Assembly: GCA_000470535.1 (NCBI GenBank)
Contig: CBRG010000172.1
Span: forward strand, 1 to 33,789
DNA: 33,789 bases
Direction: 5' to 3'
Source of the DNA: Streptomyces sp. AW19M42
Lineage (GTDB): Bacteria > Actinomycetota > Actinomycetes > Streptomycetales > Streptomycetaceae
The notes under the pieces were generated by a model, which was not told the DNA's origin, did no database searches, and worked only from the letters and a program-made list of their open reading frames with translations. Positions within the stretch are counted from its first letter, which is position 1; every line of letters begins with the position of its first letter. This document shows positions 8,012 to 15,937 of this stretch, piece by piece. The translations under genes and the position numbers were made by a program.

Positions 8012-9387
8012 CGTCTCTCCTCCAGAAGGGCGGTACGGGTCTCCGCGCGTGGGGTCTGCGGGGTACGCGGGATCCTCGCCGTCAGCCGGAAGAGCCCGTC
8101 GCCCGCCGTTCCCGCGTGCAGTGAGCCGTCGAGTGAGCCGAGCCGTTCGCGCAGTCCGCGCAGCCCGGAACCGCTCCCGCCGGAACCGCTCCCGCCGGAA
8201 CCGCTCCCGCCGGAACCGCTCCCGCTGGAACCGCTCCCGCCCGAACCGCTCCCGTCACAGCCGTGCTCCCCGGAGCCGCTGGCCGCGGATGCGGCGGTCG
8301 TCGGCACGCCGTCGTTCTCCACGTCCAGCACCACCTCGTCCGCGGAGGCGGTGAGCCGGATCGTGCAGCGTCGGGGGTCGCCGTGCCGCAGCACGTTGGT
8401 GGCCGCCTCGCGCACGACCCAGCCGAGGGCGGCCTGGACGGGTGCGGCCAGTTCGGCGCCGCTGTCGCCCACCACCGCGCATTCGATGCCGGCCGCCCGC
8501 AACACGCCCTTCGCCCCGGCCAGTTCCGTACTCAGATCGGCTTCCCGGTAACCCCGTACGACATCGCGCACCTCCTGCTGGGAGCCGCGGGCGATCCGCT
8601 GCACCTCGACCATCTGGTCCACCGCCTCCGGCCTGCCGCGCCGGGCCAGCTCCATCGCCAGTTCGCTCTTGAGCGCGATCACGGCGAGATTGCGGCCCAG
8701 CACGTCGTGCAGGTCACGCCCGAACCGCAGCCGCTCCTCCGCGACCGCCAGCCGGGCCTGTACGTCCCGGGCCTCCTCCGCCTGCCACATCACGCTCAGG
8801 CTCCAGGCGCTCGGCCGGATGGAGATCAGCACCAGCACACAGCCGAAGAGCGTGGCGGGCACCACTCCGGCCAGCACTCCGCCCCGCACCCCCGCCGCGG
8901 CGAGGGCGCCGGTGGTCAGGGCGACGAGGGCGAGCGACTGGACCAGGAACGTACGGACCGGAACCAGCAGGACCTGCGTCATCACCAGGGCCAGCGGTAC
9001 GTTCATGGCCATCATCAGCAGCCCCGGCGCGACGACACCGTCCACCGCGGCCAGCGCCGCCAGCAGTCCCAGCCCCACCAGCAGCAGGGCCAGCGGTGCG
9101 ATCATCCGCCGCCGGGGGAATGCGGCGGTGCCGTGGTAATCGGCGTACGACGGCCGCACGTTGCGGTTGCTCAGCACGCACTGGGCCAGGCAGACCACGA
9201 ACAGGGCCAGTCCCAGCGCCAGCGGGAGCGGCGCGTGGCGGATGTCCGACGCGAACGGGGCCAGCTGCCACGACAGGGTGAAGATCCACGGGATCGCCGA
9301 CATGGTCAGCCGCGAGTACAGGTCGATCCGTTCCAGTTTGCTGCGTTCCTGCCAGCCTCGGCGCCAGCCACGTACGCGTGTCAACAC
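8008..9387 (-). CDS. DesK-type sensor histidine kinase
   Basis: Encodes 459 aa from GTG 9387, preceded by GAGGGGAG. About six hydrophobic segments occupy residues 30-190, with short loops and no large extracellular domain, as in membrane- or antibiotic-sensing DesK/LiaS-like kinases. The dimerisation/phosphoacceptor segment reads RFGRDLHDVLGRNLAVIALK with His227. The N-box is WVVREAATNVLRHG and the last glycine box is GLRGLRERLGSL. Between the ATP-binding boxes lies a Gly/Ser stretch of about 35 residues encoded by a 15-bp tandem repeat. It belongs to an operon in the order ATPase, permease, kinase, regulator; only 13 nt separate it from the permease stop. A longer start at 9441 would overlap the permease and lacks a ribosome site. 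Confidence 0.92.
   Translation of the reverse strand: MLTRVRGWRRGWQERSKLERIDLYSRLTMSAIPWIFTLSWQLAPFASDIRHAPLPLALGLALFVVCLAQCVLSNRNVRPSYADYHGTAAFPRRRMIAPLALLLVGLGLLAALAAVDGVVAPGLLMMAMNVPLALVMTQVLLVPVRTFLVQSLALVALTTGALAAAGVRGGVLAGVVPATLFGCVLVLISIRPSAWSLSVMWQAEEARDVQARLAVAEERLRFGRDLHDVLGRNLAVIALKSELAMELARRGRPEAVDQMVEVQRIARGSQQEVRDVVRGYREADLSTELAGAKGVLRAAGIECAVVGDSGAELAAPVQAALGWVVREAATNVLRHGDPRRCTIRLTASADEVVLDVENDGVPTTAASAASGSGEHGCDGSGSGGSGSSGSGSGGSGSGGSGSGGSGSGLRGLRERLGSLDGSLHAGTAGDGLFRLTARIPRTPQTPRAETRTALLEERR
8166..8255 (-). repeat. 15-bp tandem repeat encoding a Gly/Ser linker in the kinase
   Basis: Six units of CGGAACCGCTCCCGC (+ strand), the last two with one and two changes. In frame on the minus strand they encode a GGSGS-like repeat. 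The unit length is a multiple of three, so copy-number changes keep the kinase frame. Confidence 0.9.
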
Positions 9388-9400
9388 GCCACCACTCCCC

Positions 9401-10216
9401 TCAGCGTCGCGGGTCCCAGCGGAACCACCGCCTGCCAGCAAACACCGCGAGCACAGTCCAGGCCAACCCGGTCAGCGCGGCTCCCAGCAGGTCGGTGCCC
9501 TGCCCGCCGCCCAGCCAGCCTGCCCGTACGAGTGTCATCACGCCGGTCAGCGGCAGCAGCTCACACACCGACGCGATCCGGTCCGGAAGCACTTCCAACG
9601 GTACGAAGAGCCCCGAGCCCATCAGCGAGGCGAAGAACAGCGGGAGGGTCGTCAGCTGAGCCGTCTGTACGGTGCGGGTGATCACCGAGGTGGCAGCGGC
9701 CAGTGCCGTCAGCAGCACCAGGCCCATCACCAGCCCCAGCAGGAGCAACTCGGGGCGTTCGGGTGCGCCGAGTCCGAAGAAGGCGGTACCGGCCGCGACG
9801 ATCACCGCGGTCTGCGCCAGGGCCAGTGCGCCCGCGGGCAGCGCGGTTCCGGTCAGGATCTCCCCGTCGGTGACCTCGCCCGTACGCAGCCGCTTCAGCA
9901 CCAGCTCCTCGCGTCGCGCCACATAGGTCGCGACCATGTTCATGTAGACGGCCTGGATCAGCACCGTTCCGATGCCGCCGGTGAGCGCCGCTCCGGCGAC
10001 GGTCAGCCCGGTCCCGCCGAGATCCATCTGCTCGAACGTCGACCTCATGGCCGTGACCATGGCCGCGGGCATCAGCAGGGCGACGAAGACGGCCGTCCGG
10101 TTGCGCAGCAGCAGGGTCAGTTCGGCCCGGCCGAGGGCGGTCAGCCGGCCCCGGACCGTGGTGGTCGCCGGAGGTCCGGCCGTCGCGGTGTTCGCACGTG
10201 CTGTCGCGGTCGTCAC
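9401..10216 (-). CDS. ABC-2 type transporter permease
   Basis: Encodes 271 aa with six hydrophobic segments, typical of ABC-2 family permeases that pair with DrrA-like ATPases. After a cytoplasmic N-terminus (residues 1-40) come the first TM (AVFVALLMPAAMVTAM), then YVARREELVLKRLRTGEV, the conserved cytoplasmic loop that contacts the ATPase. The later segments include LTTLPLFFASLMGSGLFVPL, the usual PF01061-type signature. The start is GTG 10216; GTGA overlaps the ATPase stop by 4 nt. The probable role is export of a lipid, peptide or drug from the membrane; the substrate cannot be read from the sequence. Confidence 0.92.
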   Translation of the reverse strand: MTTATARANTATAGPPATTTVRGRLTALGRAELTLLLRNRTAVFVALLMPAAMVTAMRSTFEQMDLGGTGLTVAGAALTGGIGTVLIQAVYMNMVATYVARREELVLKRLRTGEVTDGEILTGTALPAGALALAQTAVIVAAGTAFFGLGAPERPELLLLGLVMGLVLLTALAAATSVITRTVQTAQLTTLPLFFASLMGSGLFVPLEVLPDRIASVCELLPLTGVMTLVRAGWLGGGQGTDLLGAALTGLAWTVLAVFAGRRWFRWDPRR

Positions 10217-11211
10217 GCCGCAGCCACCTCTTCCGTCTCGTTGTCGGTCCTGGTCCCGTTTTCGTTCGCGGTCCCGTTCCTGGTCTCGTTCTCCGCCGCA
10301 GACCTCGCGATGTCGAGGAAGGCCTCTTCGAGGGAGGCGGACCGGGCGTCGAGCCCGATCAGCCGTACGTCGGACTCCGTGGCCCAGCGCAGCAGTTCGG
10401 CCAGCGATTCCTGGAGGTGGTGGGTACGGATCTCGATCCGCGGTCCGTCGGCCGCGGCGTGCAGGCTCAGCGGCAGCTGCGCTGCCACGATTCCGGCGGG
10501 GAGCTCGAACCGGATGCGGGCCGGGCGCTCGGCCGTCACCTCCGCGGTGGTGCCCGAGGTCACGATGCGTCCCCGGTGCATGATCGCCAGCCGGTCGGCG
10601 AGCGCCTCGGCCTCCTCCAGGTAGTGCGTGGTGAGCAGCACGGTGATGCCGCCCTCCTGGAGCCGGCGCACCAGCGCCCAGGTGTCGCGCCGCCCCTCGG
10701 CGTCGAGGCCGGTGGTCGGCTCGTCGAGGAAGAGCACCTCGGGCCGGCCGAGCAGGGCCAGCGCCAGGTCCAGCCGCCGCCGCTCACCGCCGGAGAGCTG
10801 CTTGACCCGGACGCGCGCCCGGTGGCCGAGCCCGACCAGATCCAGGGCCTCGCCGGTGGGCCGTGCCCCGCTGGTGCAGCCTGCCCACATCCGTACGGTC
10901 TCTGTGGTCGTCAGGTCGGACGGGAAACCGCCCTCCTGGAGCATCACCCCGATCCTTGGGCGGACGGCGGCGCGTTCCTCGAACGGGTCGTGGCCGAGGA
11001 CCCGCACCGTGCCGCCGTCAGGGCGGGCCAGCCCCTCCAGCAGTTCGACGGTCGAGGTCTTGCCGGCGCCGTTCGTTCCGAGCAGGGCGAACAGCTCGCC
11101 GCGTGCCACGGAGAAGGAGACGCCGGTCACAGCCTCGAAGCCGCCCGCATAACTGCGTCGGACAGCGTCCGCCTCGATCACGCACTCATGGGGAATTTCG
11201 TCGAAGGTCAT
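10213..11211 (-). CDS. ABC transporter ATP-binding protein (DrrA-like)
   Basis: Encodes 332 aa. Walker A is GTNGAGKT (residues 45-52), the Q-loop is in VMLQEGGF, the signature is LSGGERRR, Walker B is VLFLDEPTTGLD, and the switch His is in LLTTHYLEEAEALADRL. The C-terminal extension of about 100 aa is like that of drug-resistance ATPases. It ends in an Asn/Glu/Thr-rich tail encoded by short repeats near 10240-10295, which may be a spacer of little function. ATG 11211 has GGGAGGAAG upstream. It is the first gene of the leftward operon; the upstream region holds ATGAC-type inverted repeats. Confidence 0.94.
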   Translation of the reverse strand: MTFDEIPHECVIEADAVRRSYAGGFEAVTGVSFSVARGELFALLGTNGAGKTSTVELLEGLARPDGGTVRVLGHDPFEERAAVRPRIGVMLQEGGFPSDLTTTETVRMWAGCTSGARPTGEALDLVGLGHRARVRVKQLSGGERRRLDLALALLGRPEVLFLDEPTTGLDAEGRRDTWALVRRLQEGGITVLLTTHYLEEAEALADRLAIMHRGRIVTSGTTAEVTAERPARIRFELPAGIVAAQLPLSLHAAADGPRIEIRTHHLQESLAELLRWATESDVRLIGLDARSASLEEAFLDIARSAAENETRNGTANENGTRTDNETEEVAAA

Positions 11212-11254
11212 GCGTCAAGGCTTCCTCCCGGACGGCGTCGGGAGCAGTGCGAGC

Positions 11255-11283
11255 TGTCATCGCAGTGCATGACAAACGTCATG
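11255..11283 (-). promoter_or_regulatory. candidate response-regulator operator upstream of the ABC operon
   Basis: Three half-sites alternate in orientation: TGTCAT (11255-11260), ATGACA (11269-11274) and GTCATG (11278-11283). They form CATGAC-AAAC-GTCATG (6-4-6) and TGTCAT-N8-ATGACA. NarL/DesR-type regulators commonly bind such ATGAC inverted repeats. The site is 44-72 bp before the ATPase start, fitting autoregulation by the operon's own regulator. Confidence 0.55.
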
Positions 11284-11348
11284 GGGGAGAGGGCGTGGAG
11301 GGCGTGGATATGACCGAGGTCGAATACGAACATGCCCGGCGGCACACG

Positions 11349-11382
11349 AAGAAGCCCCCGGCCGAAAGACCGGGGGCTTCTT
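11349..11382 (-). terminator. terminator downstream of tRNA-Gly copy 2
   Basis: 13-bp perfect stem (11349-11361 with 11370-11382) and an 8-nt loop. It is the counterpart of 7262-7295. Compared with that copy, two loop-side changes shorten the stem by two pairs. Confidence 0.85.
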
Positions 11383-11391
11383 GCTTCTACG

Positions 11392-11464
11392 AGCGGACGA
11401 CCAGGTTCGAACTGGCGACCTCAACCTTGGCAAGGTTGCGCTCTACCAACTGAGCTACGTCCGC
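11392..11464 (-). tRNA. tRNA-Gly(GCC), copy 2
   Basis: Identical over all 73 nt to the gene at 7305-7377: anticodon GCC, U discriminator, no encoded CCA. A -10-like TAGAGT lies at 11503-11508 (minus strand), in the loop of a large inverted repeat. Confidence 0.97.
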
Positions 11465-11469
11465 ATTGC

Positions 11470-11528
11470 AACCACTCGGCTTTCACCGGTGGAGCGAGCA
11501 CTACTCTACCCGATCCACCGGAGTGGTT
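11470..11528 (-). promoter_or_regulatory. tRNA-Gly promoter region inside an inverted repeat
   Basis: AACCACT and CCGGTGGA (11470-11476, 11486-11493) pair with TCCACCGG and AGTGGTT (11514-11521, 11522-11528), 15 bp with a 9-nt bulge. The loop contains the minus-strand -10 TAGAGT (11503-11508) about 39 nt before the tRNA. It could instead terminate transcription arriving from the next tRNA upstream. Confidence 0.45.
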
Positions 11529-11545
11529 GAGGAAGAGTGCTGCAG

Positions 11546-11617
11546 AGCGGGTGACAGGAATTGCACACTGCGCCTTCCCCCTGGAAGGGGGATGTTCTAC
11601 TACTGAACTACACCCGC
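11546..11617 (-). tRNA. divergent tRNA-Gly(UCC) with abnormal T-arm
   Basis: 72 nt on the minus strand. The acceptor GCGGGTG/CACCCGC is perfect, the D-stem is GTTC/GAAC, and the anticodon arm TCCCC-CTTCCAG-GGGGA has anticodon UCC. The D-loop AGTAGTA has A at position 18 in place of the near-universal G18. The T-arm CAGTG-TGCAATT-CCTGT has only one Watson-Crick pair and one wobble. Position 55 is G, so the G18-psi55 contact is lost. The discriminator is U and CCA is not encoded. It may be a specialised or poorly elongating tRNA, or a decaying gene; the intact acceptor and anticodon stems argue against simple decay. Confidence 0.82.
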
Positions 11618-11666
11618 ACGCTGCTTGAGGTCCGGCTTTTCGGCCTTGCCCTTCGGCGTGCTCCAG

Positions 11667-11672
11667 ACTCTA
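11667..11672 (-). promoter_or_regulatory. -10 hexamer for tRNA-Gly(UCC)
   Basis: TAGAGT on the minus strand, about 50 nt before the tRNA, followed by CTG. The same TAGAGTCTG precedes tRNA-Asp at 29386. A weak -35 TTGCGC (11692-11697) is 19 bp upstream. Confidence 0.5.
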
Positions 11673-11782
11673 GCGGACCTGCGGGGGTGTCGCGCAAGTC
11701 GGCTCCCGCGAGGTGTCGTCGAAGAGGCCGGCGCCGGGCGGTGCGAGGCCCGCGTCGGGCACCGGTCGCCCGGCGCTTCCGC

Positions 11783-12118
11783 TCAACTGGCTTCCTGGAA
11801 CGCCTCGTAGACCTTCTTGGGAATCCGGCCGCGGGCCGGCACCTCCATCCGGTGCGAGCGGGCCCAGGCGCGTACGGCCGCAGGATCGGGCGCGAGCGAG
11901 GTGTGCCGGTACGAGACGGGAACCTTGCCGTTCTTGCTGGCATTTGTCTGCTTTCGGCCGGCCGCCATGTACGGGGCCAGGGCCTTGCGCAGTTTCTTTG
12001 CATTGGACGGATTGAGGTCGATCTCGTACGACTTCCCGTCCAGCGCGAAGGTGACCGTTTCCGCTGCCGCTCCCCCGTCGATGTCGTCGGAGAGCGTGAC
12101 CACTACGCGCTGAGCCAC
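11783..12118 (-). CDS. lsr2: Lsr2-type nucleoid-associated protein
   Basis: Encodes 111 aa, the family length. The N-terminal dimerisation domain reads VVVTLSDDIDGG, then TVTFALDGKSYEIDL and NAKKLRKALAPYMAAGRK. A short linker leads to the DNA-binding domain with AAVRAWARSHRMEVPARGRI, whose ARGR is the AT-hook-like minor-groove motif. Lsr2 coats AT-rich DNA and silences foreign and specialised-metabolite genes. The start is GTG 12118 with AAAGGA upstream; an in-frame start at 12226 adds 36 residues unlike the family. Streptomyces usually have two lsr2-like genes; the position next to purS suggests this is the second, less studied one. Its upstream spacer has AT-rich patches that may be its own binding sites. 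Confidence 0.95.
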   Translation of the reverse strand: MAQRVVVTLSDDIDGGAAAETVTFALDGKSYEIDLNPSNAKKLRKALAPYMAAGRKQTNASKNGKVPVSYRHTSLAPDPAAVRAWARSHRMEVPARGRIPKKVYEAFQEAS

Positions 12119-12639
12119 GGATATCGGTCCTTTCCTGCGACATCTGCGCGTCTGACATGCGCGGATGCCGGCCTTCCGGCTGTGAGCGCGGATGAGGGCC
12201 GACTGTTGCCGGCCGTTTCGGGGCAATACTGCTTTCCCCGCTAATCATTTGTACAGCGATGAGTGCCGCATTGTGAAGCCCAACCAATTACCTGCGCGTG
12301 TCAGTCTGCTATCTGTGCGGCTGGTGGGGATTTTTGCCGCAGGATTTTCCGCGTCGGTCGCGACATCCGCTGCTCCGCGTGTCGCCCCCATCTGTTGCCG
12401 CATGTGTTGCCCCATCCCTATGCGGCGTACCTATGTGGCATCCGAAGTCGCTTCCGCTGCCGCTTCGGTTCTGCTTCCGGTGTCGCTACCGCTGCGACGG
12501 CCGATATCCCGGCGTGATCCCGCCCATCAGATATCTACCCGCGTAGAATTTCTGGACAGGTACGCTGAGGGGACCCGCGGGGGTCCTGGGGAACCCCCCG
12601 GAGAAACAGCCGCACCACACCACCACACCGGGAGTGCCA
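12119..12639. other. lsr2-purS divergent spacer
   Basis: 521 bp with no convincing gene. 12236-12300 is AT-rich for this genome (GCTAATCATTTGTAC, CAACCAATTACC) and may hold the lsr2 promoter and Lsr2 sites. 12440-12500 is pyrimidine-rich. Towards purS there is a -10-like TAGAAT at 12544-12549 and a second, TACGCT, at 12561-12566. A hairpin follows: GGACCC (12571-12576) pairs with GGGTCC (12581-12586), then GGGG-AA-CCCC. These could shape the purSQL leader. Confidence 0.5.
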
Positions 12640-12900
12640 GTGGCACGCGTCGTAGTCGACGTCATGCTCAAGCCCGAGATCCTCGACCCGCAGGGACAGG
12701 CTGTGCAGCGTGCGCTGCCCCGTCTCGGCTTCGAGGGAATCGCGGACGTACGTCAGGGAAAGCGTTTCGAGCTGGAGGTTGAGGGGCCGGTCGACGAGGC
12801 CGCCCTCACCCGTATTCACGAGATGGCCGAGACGTTCCTCGCCAACACCGTCATCGAGGACTTCACCGTGAAGGTGGAGAAGGCCGAGGAGTCGAAGTGA
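12640..12900 (+). CDS. purS: phosphoribosylformylglycinamidine synthase subunit PurS
   Basis: Encodes 86 aa, the normal size. [19 protein letters not shown] and [11 protein letters not shown] are the family pattern. PurS is the small dimer that holds PurQ and PurL together so ammonia can pass from glutamine hydrolysis to FGAR. The start is GTG 12640 with GGGAG at 12630-12634; the GTG at 12634 lies inside that ribosome site. It is the first gene of purSQL: its TGA overlaps the purQ GTG by 4 nt. Confidence 0.96.
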   Translation: MARVVVDVMLKPEILDPQGQAVQRALPRLGFEGIADVRQGKRFELEVEGPVDEAALTRIHEMAETFLANTVIEDFTVKVEKAEESK

Positions 12901-13577
12901 CTGCTCGTATCGGAGTCGTCACCTTTCCGGGCACCCTCGACGACCAGGACAGCCTGCGGGCCGTACGGGTGGCGGGCGCCGAGCCCGTTTCGCTCTGGCA
13001 CCGCGACAAGGATCTGCACCAGGTCGACGCGGTCATCCTGGCGGGCGGTTTCTCCTACGGCGACTATCTGCGGGCCGGAGCCATCTCCCGCTTCTCGCCG
13101 GTCATGAAGACCGTGATCGAACAGGCGAAGGCGGGCATGCCGGTTCTCGGCATCTGCAACGGCTTCCAGATCCTCACCGAGGCACATCTGCTGCCCGGCG
13201 CGATGCTGCGCAACAACCACCTGCACTTCATCTGCCGCGACCAGAAGCTGCGCGTCGAGAACGCCGGTACCGCCTGGACCTCGGACTACTCCGAGGGCCA
13301 GGAGATCTCCGTACCGCTCAAGAACATGGACGGCCGCTACACCGCCGACGAGCACACGCTCGACGAGCTGGAGGCCGAGGGCCGCGTCGCGTTCCGTTAC
13401 GTGGACGTCAACCCCAACGGCTCGCTGCGCGACATCGCCGGCATCACCAACGCCGCGGGCAACGTCGTCGGCCTGATGCCGCACCCGGAGCACGCCGTCG
13501 AGCCGCTGATCGGCACCGGTCGCACCGACGGTCTCGGTTTCTTCACCTCGATCATCAAGAAGCTGGTCAACGCATGA
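12897..13577 (+). CDS. purQ: phosphoribosylformylglycinamidine synthase subunit PurQ
   Basis: Encodes 226 aa. This class I glutamine amidotransferase supplies ammonia to PurL. The N-terminus [15 protein letters not shown], the nucleophile Cys in VLGICNGFQ, and the His/Glu of the triad in [11 protein letters not shown] are visible. [14 protein letters not shown] is the typical oxyanion-region block. The gene overlaps purS (GTGA) and purL (ATGA), so the three are translationally coupled in the usual Gram-positive purSQL arrangement. Confidence 0.97.
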   Translation: MTARIGVVTFPGTLDDQDSLRAVRVAGAEPVSLWHRDKDLHQVDAVILAGGFSYGDYLRAGAISRFSPVMKTVIEQAKAGMPVLGICNGFQILTEAHLLPGAMLRNNHLHFICRDQKLRVENAGTAWTSDYSEGQEISVPLKNMDGRYTADEHTLDELEAEGRVAFRYVDVNPNGSLRDIAGITNAAGNVVGLMPHPEHAVEPLIGTGRTDGLGFFTSIIKKLVNA

Positions 13578-15823
13578 GCCTGGACACGGTCAAGCACGCG
13601 GCCGAAACCCCGGACACCGAGCAGCCCTGGAAGGAACTCGGCCTCAAGGAGGACGAGTACGCCAAGATCCGCGAGATCCTGGGCCGCCGCCCCACCGGCG
13701 CCGAGCTCGCCATGTACTCCGTGATGTGGTCCGAGCACTGCTCCTACAAGAGCAGCAAGGTCCACCTCAAGCAGTTCGGCGAGAAGGTCCCGGAGAACGA
13801 CGCGATGCTCGTCGGCATCGGTGAGAACGCCGGTGTGGTCGACGTGGGCCAGGGTTACGCGGTCACCTTCAAGGTCGAGTCGCACAACCACCCCTCGTAC
13901 ATCGAGCCCTACCAGGGCGCGGCGACCGGCGTCGGCGGCATCGTCCGCGACATCCTCGCCATGGGCGCCCGCCCGGTCGCGGTCGTCGACCCGCTGCGCT
14001 TCGGTGCGGCCGACCACCCCGACACCAAGCGTGTCCTGCCGGGTGTCGTCGCGGGGATCGGCGGTTACGGCAACTGCCTGGGTCTGCCGAACATCGGCGG
14101 CGAGGTCGTCTTCGACGCCTGCTACCAGGGCAACCCGCTCGTCAACGCCGGCTGTATCGGCGTGATGAAGCACGAGGACATCCACCTCGCGCAGGCCTCG
14201 GGGCCCGGCAACAAGGTGATCCTCTACGGCGCCCGGACCGGTAGCGACGGCATCGGCGGCGTCTCGGTGCTGGCCTCGGAGACCTTCGAGTCGACTGGTC
14301 CTGCCAAGCGCCCGGCCGTCCAGGTCGGTGACCCCTTCCAGGAGAAGCTCCTCATCGAGTGCACCCTGGAGATCTTCAAGGAGAAGCTCGTCGCGGGCAT
14401 CCAGGACCTCGGCGGCGCCGGGCTCTCCTGCGCCACCTCCGAGCTGGCCTCGGCCGGTTCCGGCGGTATGCGCGTCGAGCTGGACACCGTGCCGCTGCGC
14501 GACTCCTCCCTCTCGCCCGAGGAAATCCTCATGAGCGAGTCGCAGGAGCGCATGTGCGCGATCGTCGAGCCGCAGCACGTGGACCGCTTCCTGGAGATCT
14601 GTGAGAAGTGGGACGTCATCGCCACCGTCATCGGTGAGGTGACCGAGGGCTCGCAGCTGGAGATCTTCTGGCACGGCGAGCAGATCGTGGACGTGCCGCC
14701 GCGGTCCGTCGCCCACGAGGGCCCGACGTACCACCGCCCGTTCGCCCGCCCGTCCTGGCAGGACGCGCTGCAGGCCGACGACGCCGCAAAGCTGGCCCGT
14801 CCGGCGAACGGCGCAGAGCTGCGCGAGCAGGTGCTGGCGCTGGTCTCCTCCCCGAACCAGGCGTCGAAGTCCTGGATCACGGACCAGTACGACCGTTTCG
14901 TGCAGGGCAACACCGTGCTCGCGATGCCCGAGGACGCCGGAATGGTCCGCATCGACGAGGAGTCCAACCTCGGCGTGGCCATGGCGACGGACGGCAACGG
15001 CCGGTACGCGAAGCTCGACCCGTACACCGGCGCGCAGCTCGCGCTGGCGGAGTCGTACCGCAATGTCGCCGCCTCCGGCGCCAAGCCGCTCGCGATCTCG
15101 GACTGCCTGAACTTCGGTTCGCCCGAGGACCCGGACGTCATGTGGCAGTTCGCCGAGGCCACCCGTGGTCTGGCGGACGGCTGCCTGGAGCTGGGCACCC
15201 CGGTCACCGGCGGCAATGTGTCGCTGTACAACCAGACCGGCGAGACGGCGATCCACCCGACGCCGGTCGTGGCCGTGCTCGGCGTGATCGACGATGTCAC
15301 CCGGCGCACGCCGGTCGCCTTCGCGGAAGAGGGCCAGCTCCTCTACCTGCTCGGTGACACGCACGAGGAGTTCAGCGGCTCGGCCTGGTCCGAGGTCGTC
15401 CACCAGCACCTCGGCGGCATGCCGCCCAGGGTCGACCTGGGCCGCGAGAAGCTGCTCGGCGAGATCCTGATCTCGGCGTCCCGCGACGGCATGATCGACG
15501 CCGCGCACGACCTGTCCGACGGCGGTCTGATCCAGGCGGTGACCGAGTCCTGCCTGCGCGGCGGGAAGGGCGCCCGGCTGGTCGTGCCGGACGGCCTCGA
15601 CGCGTTCACCTTCCTGTTCTCCGAGTCGGCGGGACGCGCGATCGTCTCGGTCCCGCGCAGCGAGGAGCTCCGCTTCAACGACATGTGCGGGGCGCGCGGT
15701 CTGCCCGTGACCCGGGTCGGTGTCGTGGACGGCGAGGAGATCGAGATCCAGGGCGAGTTCAGCATCCCGCTGGGCGAGCTGCGTACGGCGCACGAGGGGA
15801 CGATCCCCGCGCTGCTCGCGTAG
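13574..15823 (+). CDS. purL: phosphoribosylformylglycinamidine synthase subunit PurL
   Basis: Encodes 749 aa, the size of the small (Bacillus-type) PurL that needs PurS and PurQ. It converts FGAR to FGAM using ATP and ammonia. [39 protein letters not shown] and [14 protein letters not shown] are signature segments of the first half. The second half repeats the fold ([25 protein letters not shown]). ATG 13574 overlaps the purQ stop. A very strong hairpin follows at 15836-15882. Confidence 0.98.
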   Translation: MSLDTVKHAAETPDTEQPWKELGLKEDEYAKIREILGRRPTGAELAMYSVMWSEHCSYKSSKVHLKQFGEKVPENDAMLVGIGENAGVVDVGQGYAVTFKVESHNHPSYIEPYQGAATGVGGIVRDILAMGARPVAVVDPLRFGAADHPDTKRVLPGVVAGIGGYGNCLGLPNIGGEVVFDACYQGNPLVNAGCIGVMKHEDIHLAQASGPGNKVILYGARTGSDGIGGVSVLASETFESTGPAKRPAVQVGDPFQEKLLIECTLEIFKEKLVAGIQDLGGAGLSCATSELASAGSGGMRVELDTVPLRDSSLSPEEILMSESQERMCAIVEPQHVDRFLEICEKWDVIATVIGEVTEGSQLEIFWHGEQIVDVPPRSVAHEGPTYHRPFARPSWQDALQADDAAKLARPANGAELREQVLALVSSPNQASKSWITDQYDRFVQGNTVLAMPEDAGMVRIDEESNLGVAMATDGNGRYAKLDPYTGAQLALAESYRNVAASGAKPLAISDCLNFGSPEDPDVMWQFAEATRGLADGCLELGTPVTGGNVSLYNQTGETAIHPTPVVAVLGVIDDVTRRTPVAFAEEGQLLYLLGDTHEEFSGSAWSEVVHQHLGGMPPRVDLGREKLLGEILISASRDGMIDAAHDLSDGGLIQAVTESCLRGGKGARLVVPDGLDAFTFLFSESAGRAIVSVPRSEELRFNDMCGARGLPVTRVGVVDGEEIEIQGEFSIPLGELRTAHEGTIPALLA

Positions 15824-15835
15824 GTACGCCGACTG

Positions 15836-15882
15836 CACGCGAAAGCCCCCGCCCGGTCCGACCGGGCGGGGGCTTTCGCGTG
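15836..15882. terminator. strong terminator after purL
   Basis: 22-bp perfect stem (15836-15857 with 15861-15882), 3-nt loop CCG, 12 nt after the purL stop. It isolates purSQL from the promoter at 15903. Confidence 0.92.
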
Positions 15883-15902
15883 TGCGGGTTTGCCGTATCT
15901 CC

Positions 15903-15931
15903 TTGACGGGGATTACGTAGTTACGTAATTT
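15903..15931 (+). promoter_or_regulatory. promoter with operator palindrome in the spacer
   Basis: TTGACG (15903-15908), 17-bp spacer, TAATTT (15926-15931). The ATG at 15938 is 6 nt past the -10, so the message is probably leaderless. The spacer and the start of the -10 are occupied by the inverted repeat ATTACGTA-GT-TACGTAAT (15912-15929, perfect 8-2-8). A protein bound there would exclude RNA polymerase. Confidence 0.8.
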
Positions 15932-15937
15932 GGATGA

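Larger units (their letters stand above)
11339..11465. repeat. right copy of the 127-bp direct repeat (terminator + tRNA-Gly)
   Basis: Matches 7252-7378 without gaps with six mismatches. It includes the terminator at 11349-11382 and the second tRNA-Gly. Confidence 0.85.
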
